Shown here: one piece after another, positions 6,962-14,480 of the stretch
Layout of the letters: each line of letters begins with the position of its first letter
Numbering within the stretch: position 1 is the first letter of the stretch
Assembly (NCBI GenBank): GCA_018882625.1
Contig: VERO01000022.1
Coordinates: 1 to 15,850, forward strand
Reading direction: 5' to 3'
DNA: 15,850 nt
Source of the DNA: Phycisphaerales bacterium
Lineage (GTDB): Bacteria > Planctomycetota > Phycisphaerae > Phycisphaerales > SM1A02
Made by a program: the position numbers and the translations under genes
The notes under the pieces: model-generated
Told to the model about the DNA's origin: nothing
The model's database searches: none
What the model saw: the letters and a program-made list of their open reading frames with translations, nothing else

Positions 6962-7704
6962 TGCCGCGCCTTCCACAGCGTGACCGCCTCAGGGGGACGC
7001 GCGTACCGGGGCTTGAGCGCCATCGCATCCTCCGACCTGCCCTCGCGCCAGAGAGCCTCTGCGGCAGCGAGGCACGACTCGGCGGAGAGCTGCAGAGCGG
7101 CCACGCGCACCCCCACCTCATCCGTGCGCGCGCGCACGCCCGCGGGCAGGTGCTCGTCCGAGAGCAGCAGGCTCGCTGAAGGCGTCCACTGCGACGAGTC
7201 CACTGCACCCTCGCGCTCGATGTGCCACCGTCCATCGCGCCACGCGAGCACCGTGCTCCAGAAGCCCGTGCCCTTGGAGCCGAGCGCAACCTCCACGCGC
7301 GGCTGCGCCGAGGGATCCGCGGACGCCTGCGCCGCGACCATCGCGCTTGGCACGTCGATCGCGGGAATCGAGAGCGCCTCGCAGATCCCCTTCGCGGTGG
7401 CGATGGAGATGCGCAGCGACGTGAACCCGCCAGGTCCGGTCGAGACGGCAACTGCCGAGAGGTCGCGCGGCACCCAGCCCGCGCGTGCCATGAGCCTGTC
7501 GATGGCGGGCATCAGCTGATCGGACTCGCGCGGATCGCCCTCGCCCCTCTCCACGGCCACGGTGCCGTCGCGTGCGCGCACCGCCACCGACAGCTCGCGC
7601 TGCGACGCCTCGATGGCCAGGAGGACAGGATCGGCAGGCGCGTCGGTCATCGGCAGTGCAGGCGGCGGATGCTGAGATCGCGGGCGCGAGTCCCGTGCCG
7701 TCAC
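6952..7704 (-). CDS. tsaB: tRNA threonylcarbamoyladenosine biosynthesis protein TsaB
   Basis: TsaB is the inactive ASKHA-fold partner that binds TsaD and TsaE to install t6A at position 37 of ANN-decoding tRNAs. Diagnostic pieces are LLAIEASQRELSVAV near the start, AVSTGPGGFTSLRISIATAKG (family GPGSFTGLRIG, here with Gly-to-Ser in the loop), and the C-terminal KPRYARPPEAVTLWKAR. The GTG at 7704 overlaps the upstream stop in a GTGA junction, which fits coupled translation. The in-frame ATG at 7650 would give a more family-like N-terminus (TDAPADPVLLAIEAS) by removing 18 non-conserved Pro/Arg-rich residues, so the start is unresolved. tsaD and tsaE are not nearby. The stop codon sits inside a tandem repeat. 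Confidence 0.93.
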   Translation of the reverse strand: MTARDSRPRSQHPPPALPMTDAPADPVLLAIEASQRELSVAVRARDGTVAVERGEGDPRESDQLMPAIDRLMARAGWVPRDLSAVAVSTGPGGFTSLRISIATAKGICEALSIPAIDVPSAMVAAQASADPSAQPRVEVALGSKGTGFWSTVLAWRDGRWHIEREGAVDSSQWTPSASLLLSDEHLPAGVRARTDEVGVRVAALQLSAESCLAAAEALWREGRSEDAMALKPRYARPPEAVTLWKARHGG

Positions 7705-8591
7705 CCGCGGACCGTACGGTACGCGCCGAGCGGGACCATGGCGGTGACCGCATCGGCCGCGGATGGCGCATCAGAGGCGAGGTCGAACGGCACCACTGCG
7801 CCATGCTCATGGTCGCTGTTGAGGATGAGCACGCCTGGCGCGGGCGATGCTGCGCCCATCTCGGCCTTCACATGCCCGAGCACCAGCAGGCTTGCGCCAA
7901 GCGATGCGCGCGTGGCATCCACGTGCGCTGGCGTGTGCGCGCGTCCCCACGTGAACCTCCAGGCGATGCCCCCCGGCGACGCGTAGTCCGCTTCGGCAAG
8001 CTCGCGGTCGAGGTCCGCCGCATCGAATGCCTCAGCTGGAACCGAATGCGCCAGGAAGAGGCCGTTGTCGCAGCGCAGCGCCAGCGGCATCGCGCGGATG
8101 AAGGCGTTGACGGCATCCGCGACAACCTGCGCATCGTCGCCAAACACGAAGTCGAGCCCCTCGTCGAACATCTGAACCTGGTCGCCTGCGCCCTTGGACA
8201 CGCGCATGCGGAAGCACTGCGCGATCTCGTGGTTGGCCAGCAGCGGGTGCACCTGTCCCGGGTAGGCGAGCGCCAGGTCCGCCACGCGCAGCAGCGTGCG
8301 GTACGAGAGGTCCATGCGGTTCACGAGCCGGTCCCCGTGGATCAGCTCGTGCAGCGTGACGTGGCGGTCGGCGCCCGCGTCGAGGTCTGCAATCATCATG
8401 ATCGCCTCGAGGTGGCCGGGATAGTCGTGGATGTCGCCGGTCGCCAGAAGCGTGCCGCGGCGCGGCAGCCGCTCGCAGCATCCGTGCCTCCACGGCGAGC
8501 GCCGCAGCGCAGCGGCGGCATCGAGGAACGTGCGCTCCACGGCACCCACACGCCGCGGGTCCGTCGGCGTGATGCGCGATGCGCCTTGCAT
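7701..8591 (-). CDS. Calcineurin-like metallophosphoesterase
   Basis: This 296-residue product has the ordered metal-site motifs of the calcineurin-like/PPP superfamily: GDIHDYPGH (Asp53, His55), HGDRLVN (Asp87), ANHE (Asn120-His121-Glu122), LAHS (His182) and LGHVKAE (His240). The second and third motifs depart from the PPP consensus GDxVDRG and GNHE (here GDRLVNRM and ANHE). The substrate could be a phosphoprotein, a nucleotide or another phosphoester and cannot be read here. No signal peptide is seen, so it should be cytoplasmic. ATG 8591 is chosen because it lies two bases after the DUF1573 stop. The open frame extends upstream to 8831 only as a His/Gly-rich shadow of the neighbouring gene. 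It overlaps tsaB by four bases. Confidence 0.86.
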   Translation of the reverse strand: MQGASRITPTDPRRVGAVERTFLDAAAALRRSPWRHGCCERLPRRGTLLATGDIHDYPGHLEAIMMIADLDAGADRHVTLHELIHGDRLVNRMDLSYRTLLRVADLALAYPGQVHPLLANHEIAQCFRMRVSKGAGDQVQMFDEGLDFVFGDDAQVVADAVNAFIRAMPLALRCDNGLFLAHSVPAEAFDAADLDRELAEADYASPGGIAWRFTWGRAHTPAHVDATRASLGASLLVLGHVKAEMGAASPAPGVLILNSDHEHGAVVPFDLASDAPSAADAVTAMVPLGAYRTVRG

Positions 8592-8593
8592 GC

Positions 8594-9712
8594 TCAGGGG
8601 ACCGATGCGGGCGGCGCCACTGCCGGCGCGTCGGCGATGCCGTACACCGTGACCGTGCCCGTGCCGGTGGCCGTGACGATGTCCACGGGAACCGCGAAGA
8701 ACCCGCGCAGCCCTGCGCCCGGCGTGACCGAGAGCCTGACGTCCACCTGGTCGCGCGTGCCCGGCTGCGTGCGCACCAGCGTCGCGGTCGCGCGCGGATC
8801 CCTGCTCTCGACGCGGAGCACATCCTTCCACTGCGGACGCTGCACCGCGCCGCGCGCCTGCGGGTTGTAGTGCTCGATTGGAACCACCGTCTCGGCCGAG
8901 GCTCCGGGGGCGATACGCCCAACGATCCCGATGGGCTCAGGGAAGAACCACTCGCGTGCGAAGCGTCCGGGGTCGGCCTTGCTTCCGGTGCACTCGTGGC
9001 GGATCCGCAGCGGCACCAGCGGGCAGTCAGCGCGGTCGGTCTCGATCACCCACCACAGCGGCATCGCCTCACATGGAGCCGACGGCGCAGACCAGCGCAG
9101 CGTGTACTCGGCGCGCGGCGCGTCGCTCGAGGGATCGAACCCGACGAACTGCGGAGCCGCCCCATCGACGCTGAGGATCCTGAACGGGCGCCCATCGGCA
9201 CTGCGTGCCGACACCGTGCCCATCGACTTGCCCTTGAGCGCGTCGACATACGCGGGCTCCACGCGGATGGGCATCACCGACTCCGCAGAGAGCTTGGCGA
9301 CCAGCGGCTTGGGGAGGCCATCGATCACGATCTGCACCGTGGCGTCCTTCTGTCCCGGAGTGAGGGGCACCTCCATGGTCGCCTCGAACTTCAGGATCCC
9401 GCCAGCGGGCACCGTCTTGCCCACGATCTCGGTGAGCGCGGTGCACTTGCAGCTGGGCACCGCCGCCTTGACGGTGACCGGCGCTCCGGTCGCATTCATG
9501 ATCGAGAACGATCCCGTGTGCGAGGACCCTGGAGGCACCGCACCGAACGAGACCGAATCAGGCTGGAGCACCACCATGTCGGGGATGCGCGGAGCCCCCG
9601 CCGGCATCGAGCCCTGCGCCCCAGACTGTGCGGATGCGCTGGGCAGCGCCGCCGCCGCAAGGGCCAGCGCCACGCCCAGGCCCATCGCCCTCGTCACATT
9701 GAAGTCCATCAT
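8594..9712 (-). CDS. Secreted DUF1573-type protein
   Basis: The 372-residue product has a signal peptide (about 1-28, ending SASA-QS). A DUF1573 / ASH-like beta-sandwich follows: VSFGAVPPGSSHTGSFSIMNATGAPV, then the hallmark Cys pair SCKCTAL (Cys88 and Cys90), then GGILKFEATMEVP. The family is frequent in planctomycetes and Bacteroidetes and is expected outside the cytoplasm; no enzymatic role is established. The C-terminal 200 residues appear to hold further beta-rich repeats of the same style (SVTPGAGLRGFFAVPVDIV). Two adjacent ATGs (9712 and 9709) are possible starts; neither has a clear ribosome-binding site. It starts 27 bp after the sugar dehydrogenase stop and ends two bases before the phosphoesterase ATG, so it sits mid-operon. 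Confidence 0.85.
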   Translation of the reverse strand: MMDFNVTRAMGLGVALALAAAALPSASAQSGAQGSMPAGAPRIPDMVVLQPDSVSFGAVPPGSSHTGSFSIMNATGAPVTVKAAVPSCKCTALTEIVGKTVPAGGILKFEATMEVPLTPGQKDATVQIVIDGLPKPLVAKLSAESVMPIRVEPAYVDALKGKSMGTVSARSADGRPFRILSVDGAAPQFVGFDPSSDAPRAEYTLRWSAPSAPCEAMPLWWVIETDRADCPLVPLRIRHECTGSKADPGRFAREWFFPEPIGIVGRIAPGASAETVVPIEHYNPQARGAVQRPQWKDVLRVESRDPRATATLVRTQPGTRDQVDVRLSVTPGAGLRGFFAVPVDIVTATGTGTVTVYGIADAPAVAPPASVP

Positions 9713-9739
9713 CGGAAGCGCACCAGCGTGCGACTGGGT

Positions 9740-11128
9740 TCAGCTCCACGACGCGAGGAGCGCCGTCAGGTCCGTTCCGCCTGTGGTGCCGTCGCCGTCG
9801 ACGTCGCCACAGGCGGTGCCCCAGCACGACAGGAGCTGCGTCAGGTCCAGGCCATTCACGCGGCCATCGTTATTGAAGTCCGCAGGGTTCGGCGGCGTGC
9901 ACACGACCTCGCCGGATGCGGGGATCATCTTGTAGATGTTCCCGCCGTGCGCGATCAGGTAGAGCTCGCCCTCGTGGTCCTCGGCCCACGACACCACGAC
10001 GCTGACGGTCTGCCCGCCGGTGGCGGTGCGGAACTCCGCGTTGCGCTGCACGAACTCGGTGAGCGTCGTGCCGTTGTAGCGGAAGCTCCAGTAGTTGTTG
10101 CTCGAGTAGTCGCAGTAGAAGTAGGTGCCGCGGAGGTCAGGCATCGCGCAGCCGCGGTAGACGCGTCCGCCCGTGATGCTCCCGCCACCCGTCGTCGAGC
10201 TGCGCGTGTAGGTGCGGATGGGCGGGGTCAGCGCGGCCGAGTTGCAGGTGCATCCGGTGAGGCCCGTGCATGACGTGCCCTCCTGGCAGCGCCAGCCGTA
10301 GTTGCGTCCGCCGACGCCCGGAGGCTGGTAGCTGATCTCCTCCTGCGCGCTCTGGCCCACATCGGCGATGTAGAGCGCGCCGGTCTCGCGGTCGAAGGCG
10401 CATCGCCACGGGTTGCGCAGCCCAAATGCCCAGATCTCGTCGTCGCCGGTGATGGCACCGGCGAATGGGTTGTCTGCAGGAATCGAGTAGTACGGTGCGG
10501 TGTTGCCGATCGTCGGTGTCACGCGCAGGATCTTGCCGTGGCGCTGTTCCGTGATGTCCTGCGACCGGTTGTCCGGGTCGTTGGCGCTGCCGCCGTCGCC
10601 GGTGCCGAGGTACAGGTTGCCGTCGGGGCCAAACTCGAGCCATCCGCCATTGTGGTTCTGGAACGGGTCTGCCCAGCTCAACATCGTGACACGGCTCGCG
10701 GGGTCAAGCGTGAGCGGGTTCGATGCGCTGCGCGTCATGCGCACGAGCGTGTTCGCGTTGGTGCTCGCCGCCGTGTAGTACAGGTAGACATAGCCATTGT
10801 TCACGTAATCGGGATGGAAGGCCATGCCGAGCAGGCCGCGCTCGTCGCTGGTCGAACTCACGGCAAAGGAGATCCCGGTCAGATTCACGAACGGCGTCGA
10901 CAGGATGGTCGGCGTGCCGCTGGAGGTCTCGATGATCCGCACAAGCCCGCCCTTCTGCACCACGTAGAAGCGGGTCGCGTCACCGGGTGCCTGCGCCATG
11001 TGCAGCGGGAAGGAGAAGCCGCTGGCAAAGAGCCTGGTGCGCACCGCCACCTGCTGGGCGGAGGCGTCAGGCGCAAAGGCGAGGGCGCACAGGAGCGCCG
11101 CACAGGCAGTGATGGATTGGCGCAGCAT
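9740..11128 (-). CDS. Secreted PQQ-dependent glucose/sorbosone dehydrogenase-like protein with dockerin-like tail
   Basis: This is a soluble-quinoprotein beta-propeller of the glucose/sorbosone dehydrogenase family, predicted to oxidise sugars or related aldoses outside the cytoplasm. The signal peptide covers about the first 25 residues (ALLCALAFAPDASA). Family blocks are ERGLLGMAFHPDY, NHNGGWLEFGPDGNLYLGTG (His159, matching the sGDH catalytic His), HGKILRV, and FGLRNPWRCAFD (Arg238, matching the PQQ/substrate Arg). Residues about 416-462 form two calcium-loop repeats, DFNNDGRVNGLDLTQLL and DVDGDGTTGGTDLTALL, of the dockerin type seen in Phycisphaerae. About ten Cys residues lie mainly between 240 and 345, so disulfides are likely. 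ATG 11128 is preferred over TTG 11137, which would lie upstream of the probable transcription start. The actual substrate is unknown. Confidence 0.9.
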   Translation of the reverse strand: MLRQSITACAALLCALAFAPDASAQQVAVRTRLFASGFSFPLHMAQAPGDATRFYVVQKGGLVRIIETSSGTPTILSTPFVNLTGISFAVSSTSDERGLLGMAFHPDYVNNGYVYLYYTAASTNANTLVRMTRSASNPLTLDPASRVTMLSWADPFQNHNGGWLEFGPDGNLYLGTGDGGSANDPDNRSQDITEQRHGKILRVTPTIGNTAPYYSIPADNPFAGAITGDDEIWAFGLRNPWRCAFDRETGALYIADVGQSAQEEISYQPPGVGGRNYGWRCQEGTSCTGLTGCTCNSAALTPPIRTYTRSSTTGGGSITGGRVYRGCAMPDLRGTYFYCDYSSNNYWSFRYNGTTLTEFVQRNAEFRTATGGQTVSVVVSWAEDHEGELYLIAHGGNIYKMIPASGEVVCTPPNPADFNNDGRVNGLDLTQLLSCWGTACGDVDGDGTTGGTDLTALLASWS

Positions 11129-11137
11129 CGTCCCCAA

Positions 11138-11143
11138 ACTATA
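11138..11143 (-). promoter_or_regulatory. Possible -10 box for the sugar dehydrogenase gene
   Basis: TATAGT lies on the minus strand nine bases before ATG 11128. A start about seven bases downstream would leave a nearly leaderless message, and GGGGA sits too close to the ATG to act as a normal Shine-Dalgarno. No convincing -35 hexamer is seen, so this is a weak call. Confidence 0.3.
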
Positions 11144-11192
11144 CGAGCCGCGGTGCGGAGTGCCTCCAGAAATGGCGCCCGAAGGCTTCAGA

Positions 11193-13217
11193 TCACTGCG
11201 TTATTGGGCACAAGAGCGCCGACAGCCGGTCAGCGACCCGCTCGAGCGCCACCACGCCGACGGCGATCTCGGCTGCGTCCTTGGCATCGGCAAGCCCCGG
11301 TACCTGAGTCGACGAGTACCCGGCATCCCGGTCGGGCGCGATGAACTGGTTGCGGTACCACACCCTTCCCGGAAGCCCCACCTCATCCAGCCACACTCGG
11401 TCAAGCGTGATGCGCTGCTCCCGGCGGGTGCGCCGCTCCCCCTCCGGAGCCGGTGCAGGTCGCGCATCCCACGCGGTCGCGCACGCGCGCAGTGACTCGA
11501 ACCGGGCGACCAGCGGATCGATCGCATCACGCATGGTGGCGTCTGGCTGCCCCGCCAATGCGCGGAGCGACTCGAGCGCCGCATCGACCACGCGCGTCGC
11601 GCTGACGGCTGGCACGCCCCCCGACTCCGCGAGCGCGAGCAGCGCGGCCATTGCCGCGCGCGTGACGGTGCTCGCGCTGGCGTAGTCGGATCCCACGATG
11701 GACCGGTACCACGTCGTGGTGTCGTAGTTGGTGTGGTAGCTCGTGCCCGGTGCGCCCGTCGCGGCGATGCCGACCACCGGCACTCCCACGCGGCACACGA
11801 ATGCCACGTGGTCGCTTCCTCCACCGGTGGGCTTGACTGCCGCGGGAGCGAGGCCCGTTGCCTTCGCGATCGCGTCAGCGATCGATGGCGATGCCGATGC
11901 GGAGAGGTTCGGCCCCACCGCCGCCATGTCGAGGTTGATGTAGCCGAGGCACCTCTTCAGCAGCATGTCCTGATGCGCCTCGACCCACTCCGTGGATCCG
12001 ATCATGCCGTACTCCTCAGCGCCCCACGCGCAGAAGAGCACGTCGCACGGGAGCCTCTCGCCTGCCTTCGCGCGTTCGCTCATGAGCTGCGCCACCTCCA
12101 GCACGCAGATGAGCCCCGAGATCGGGTCGACGGCACCGAGGCCCCACGCATCATGGTGGCAGCCCACCACGATGACGCCGGCCTCCGGGTCCGAACCGGG
12201 AAGCCTCGCAATCACGTTCGCGCTCTTGCGCACCTCACGCACCTGCTCGACGGACACCATCACCTTCAGGTCGGGCCCGCCTTCGAGGCGGTAGGGCATC
12301 GCAAGCCCGCCCTGCCAGGACTTCTCCGGCACCTCGCGCCCAGTCATCTGCGACATGATGCGGCCTGCGGCGCCGTAGCCGATGGGCTGCACCGGGATCT
12401 TCGGCAGGTCGACGGCATCCACGTCCAGACGGACTGCATCGCGCGTGGCCGGCACGCCTGGCGTGAGCGGATCGCCGGGCCACGGCAGCGTGAGGATCGA
12501 CCCACGCTGGATGCACGTCTCGTTCGCCCATCCTCCTGACTCGGGCCACACGCCTCCCTTGCCGCTGCCGGAATCCGCAGGATCGATGTACATGATCAGC
12601 GCGGCGGCACCAGCCTCCTGCGCAAAGCGCGCCTTGTAGCCGCGGAAGTTGCCGCCGTAACGGGCGATGACTACCGCGCCTGCGCAATCGACTCCCCATT
12701 CGCGAAGCCGGTCAAAGTCGGCCCGAGTGCCGTAGTTGGCGTACACGACGCGCCCCGTGGCGGAGCCGCTTCCCGAGTACGCGTTCCATCCCCACGTCAG
12801 GTCAGGATGCGCGGTCTGCGGATCCTCGGCGAGGTTGCGCTCGATGATCGGCAGCACCATGCGCCCGCGGGAGGGCACCGAGCCCGGCGGCGCGGAGCCG
12901 GCGGGTGCGGAGCTGGCAGGCGATCCCTCGCCAGATACCGGCGTCGCCGCTGTCGCGGCTCCACCCACGATCTCGACACGCGCCGACACCGGATGCGCCA
13001 GCAGCGCCCAGAACTCGTGCAGGTCGGTCTCCAGGCCCATGCCGCGAAACGCGGTTGCGATGCGCACGATCTCGCGGCTGTCCCCATCGGTGCCTGCAAC
13101 GTGCGGCTCCGACGAGAGCAAGTCATGCCATGCGCGCAGGCGCTTCGCGTCGGGCTCTCCCTCGGCGCCCGCCAGCGCACAAGCGAGTGCACACGCGGCG
13201 GCACGCGCAACAATCAT
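11193..13217 (-). CDS. M28 peptidase of the glutamate carboxypeptidase II type
   Basis: The 674-residue exported product has the GCPII/transferrin-receptor domain order. A short signal peptide (about 1-18) is followed by an N-terminal peptidase part, a protease-associated insert (about 150-300, VVYANYGTRADFDRL... GAVVIARYGGNFRGYKA), the di-zinc catalytic core, and a C-terminal dimerisation-like helical domain. Zinc-site residues are His354 (GCHHDAWG), Asp364 (VDPISG), catalytic Glu401 and ligand Glu402 (WGAEEYG), Asp430 (INLDMA) and His495 (SYHTNYDTTTWY). The last block, VWYRNQFIAPDRDAGYSS, parallels the GCPII segment before its C-terminal domain. An Ala/Ser/Pro-rich insert (about 95-117) is unusual. 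It probably removes C-terminal residues from peptides or acts as an aminopeptidase; specificity is not readable. ATG 13217 is three bases after the msrBA stop, so the two are likely coupled. Confidence 0.92.
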   Translation of the reverse strand: MIVARAAACALACALAGAEGEPDAKRLRAWHDLLSSEPHVAGTDGDSREIVRIATAFRGMGLETDLHEFWALLAHPVSARVEIVGGAATAATPVSGEGSPASSAPAGSAPPGSVPSRGRMVLPIIERNLAEDPQTAHPDLTWGWNAYSGSGSATGRVVYANYGTRADFDRLREWGVDCAGAVVIARYGGNFRGYKARFAQEAGAAALIMYIDPADSGSGKGGVWPESGGWANETCIQRGSILTLPWPGDPLTPGVPATRDAVRLDVDAVDLPKIPVQPIGYGAAGRIMSQMTGREVPEKSWQGGLAMPYRLEGGPDLKVMVSVEQVREVRKSANVIARLPGSDPEAGVIVVGCHHDAWGLGAVDPISGLICVLEVAQLMSERAKAGERLPCDVLFCAWGAEEYGMIGSTEWVEAHQDMLLKRCLGYINLDMAAVGPNLSASASPSIADAIAKATGLAPAAVKPTGGGSDHVAFVCRVGVPVVGIAATGAPGTSYHTNYDTTTWYRSIVGSDYASASTVTRAAMAALLALAESGGVPAVSATRVVDAALESLRALAGQPDATMRDAIDPLVARFESLRACATAWDARPAPAPEGERRTRREQRITLDRVWLDEVGLPGRVWYRNQFIAPDRDAGYSSTQVPGLADAKDAAEIAVGVVALERVADRLSALLCPITQ

Positions 13218-13220
13218 GGG

Positions 13221-14414
13221 TCAGCGGGGCGTGGCAGGCGCCGGAACGGCCTTGCCCTTGGCCGCCTGCGCCGATGCGGCACGAGACTGGCCGAAGACCC
13301 ACGGCCACGGGTCGCCGACATGGCATGCGCGGCCGGTGCGTTCCACATAGTCCTGGTGGTAGCCCTCGGCAGGCCAGAACGTGCCGGCCATCTCGACTTG
13401 CGTCACGATTGGCCTCGAGAACGTCTTGCGCGCGGCAAGCTCGGCCACGTACGCCTTTGCCTGCTCGAGCTGCGCAGGGCTGGTCGCGTACACGCCGGAG
13501 CGGTACTGGTCGCCCACATCAGGCCCCTGCCTGTTGAGCTGCGTCGGGTCATGCATGGCGAAGAAGCCCTGTAGCAGCTGCCGGTAGCTGATCACCTTCG
13601 GGTCGTACACCACCTTCACCGCCTCGGCATGCCCCGTGTTGCCGTCGCACACCTGCTCGTACGTCGGCTTCTCGACGCGCCCCTGCATGTAGCCGCTCTC
13701 GGCGCTCATCACGCCAGGCGCCTTCTGGAAGATGTGCTCGATGCCCCAGAAGCAGCCGCCCGCGAAGTACGCAGTCTCTGCAGCGACGGGCTGGCTCTGC
13801 GCAGGAAGCTCGGTGCCCTTGGCGTGGAATGCGAGCGCGGCGCTGTTGAGGCAGTAGCGGAGTCCGGTGGGCCGCGGACCGTCATTGAACACATGGCCGA
13901 GGTGCGCATCGCAGCGTGCGCAGAGGATCTCCGTGCGCACCATCCCATGGCCCATGTCCGACTTCTCCGCGACATGCGCAGGATCGAACGGGGAGAAGAA
14001 GCTTGGCCATCCGGTGCCGGAGTTGAACTTGTGCGTGCTCGAGAACAGCGGCAGTCCGCATACCACGCAGCAGTAGGTGCCGTCGGTCTTGTTGTCGGTC
14101 AGGTTGCCGCAGAACGCAGGCTCAGTGCCGGCGCGCTGGGTGACGCGGTACTGCTCAGGGTTCAGTGACTTCGCGAGCTCCGCGACGCGGTCGCGCGGGA
14201 GCGGCGTGATGTCGTATCCGGTTCGCGAGTAGCGGTGGTTCATGGGTTGCCTTGGCGTGTCGGTGCTGGACTGCGCGGCCGCGGCGGCCGTCAGTGAGGG
14301 GCTGAGGCCGCTGGACGGGGCGCTAACGGCGGCGATGACCGCGGCCACGGCCGCCGCCACGGCGACCGCGCCCAGCAGGAGTGGCGTCGAGAATGCGGCT
14401 CGGCGGGTCTGCAT
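13221..14414 (-). CDS. msrBA: Membrane-anchored or exported MsrB-MsrA fusion methionine sulfoxide reductase
   Basis: The fusion repairs both epimers of methionine sulfoxide. A hydrophobic signal or anchor (residues 11-32) and an Ala/Ser linker precede MsrB (about 60-200): zinc Cys pairs CVVC (116/119) and CARC (165/168), catalytic Cys188 in RYCLNSA, and a likely resolving Cys102 in AFCGNL. MsrA follows (about 213-370) with GGCFWGIEH (catalytic Cys221, Glu226), DPTQLNRQGPDVGDQYRS and a possible recycling Cys364 in GRACHVGDP. The MsrB-first order is the less common arrangement compared with MsrA-MsrB. The leader implies work in the periplasm or at the membrane, where a thioredoxin-like donor would be needed; none is in the window. 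AGGAT lies about eight bases before ATG 14414 and may serve as ribosome-binding site. The domain calls are secure; export is inferred from the leader only. Confidence 0.95.
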   Translation of the reverse strand: MQTRRAAFSTPLLLGAVAVAAAVAAVIAAVSAPSSGLSPSLTAAAAAQSSTDTPRQPMNHRYSRTGYDITPLPRDRVAELAKSLNPEQYRVTQRAGTEPAFCGNLTDNKTDGTYCCVVCGLPLFSSTHKFNSGTGWPSFFSPFDPAHVAEKSDMGHGMVRTEILCARCDAHLGHVFNDGPRPTGLRYCLNSAALAFHAKGTELPAQSQPVAAETAYFAGGCFWGIEHIFQKAPGVMSAESGYMQGRVEKPTYEQVCDGNTGHAEAVKVVYDPKVISYRQLLQGFFAMHDPTQLNRQGPDVGDQYRSGVYATSPAQLEQAKAYVAELAARKTFSRPIVTQVEMAGTFWPAEGYHQDYVERTGRACHVGDPWPWVFGQSRAASAQAAKGKAVPAPATPR

Positions 14415-14454
14415 GGCGCTGATCCTAGGTCTCCCGCTCAGCGCTTCCCCGACA

Positions 14455-14472
14455 CGGCCGAAAAATCGGCCG
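14455..14472. terminator. Perfect 7-bp hairpin between the basic protein gene and msrBA
   Basis: CGGCCGA-AAAA-TCGGCCG is a perfect inverted repeat with a four-base loop, nine bases past the stop of the 14481-15011 gene and 41 bp before the msrBA start. No T-run follows on either strand, so it is either a hairpin-only terminator or a processing/attenuation element in the leader of msrBA. Confidence 0.4.
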
Positions 14473-14480
14473 CGATGCGC

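Noticed and set aside
8592..8831. His/Gly-rich N-terminal extension of the phosphoesterase (GHRHGHRHGHGHG)
   Set aside because: This is the DUF1573 3' coding region read in another frame (VTATGTGTVTVYG); the ATG at 8591 just after the DUF1573 stop is a better start.
8579..10273. 564-residue plus-strand frame opposite DUF1573 and the sugar dehydrogenase
   Set aside because: The length is explained by the GC-rich antisense of real genes; no conserved motif, signal or sensible start.
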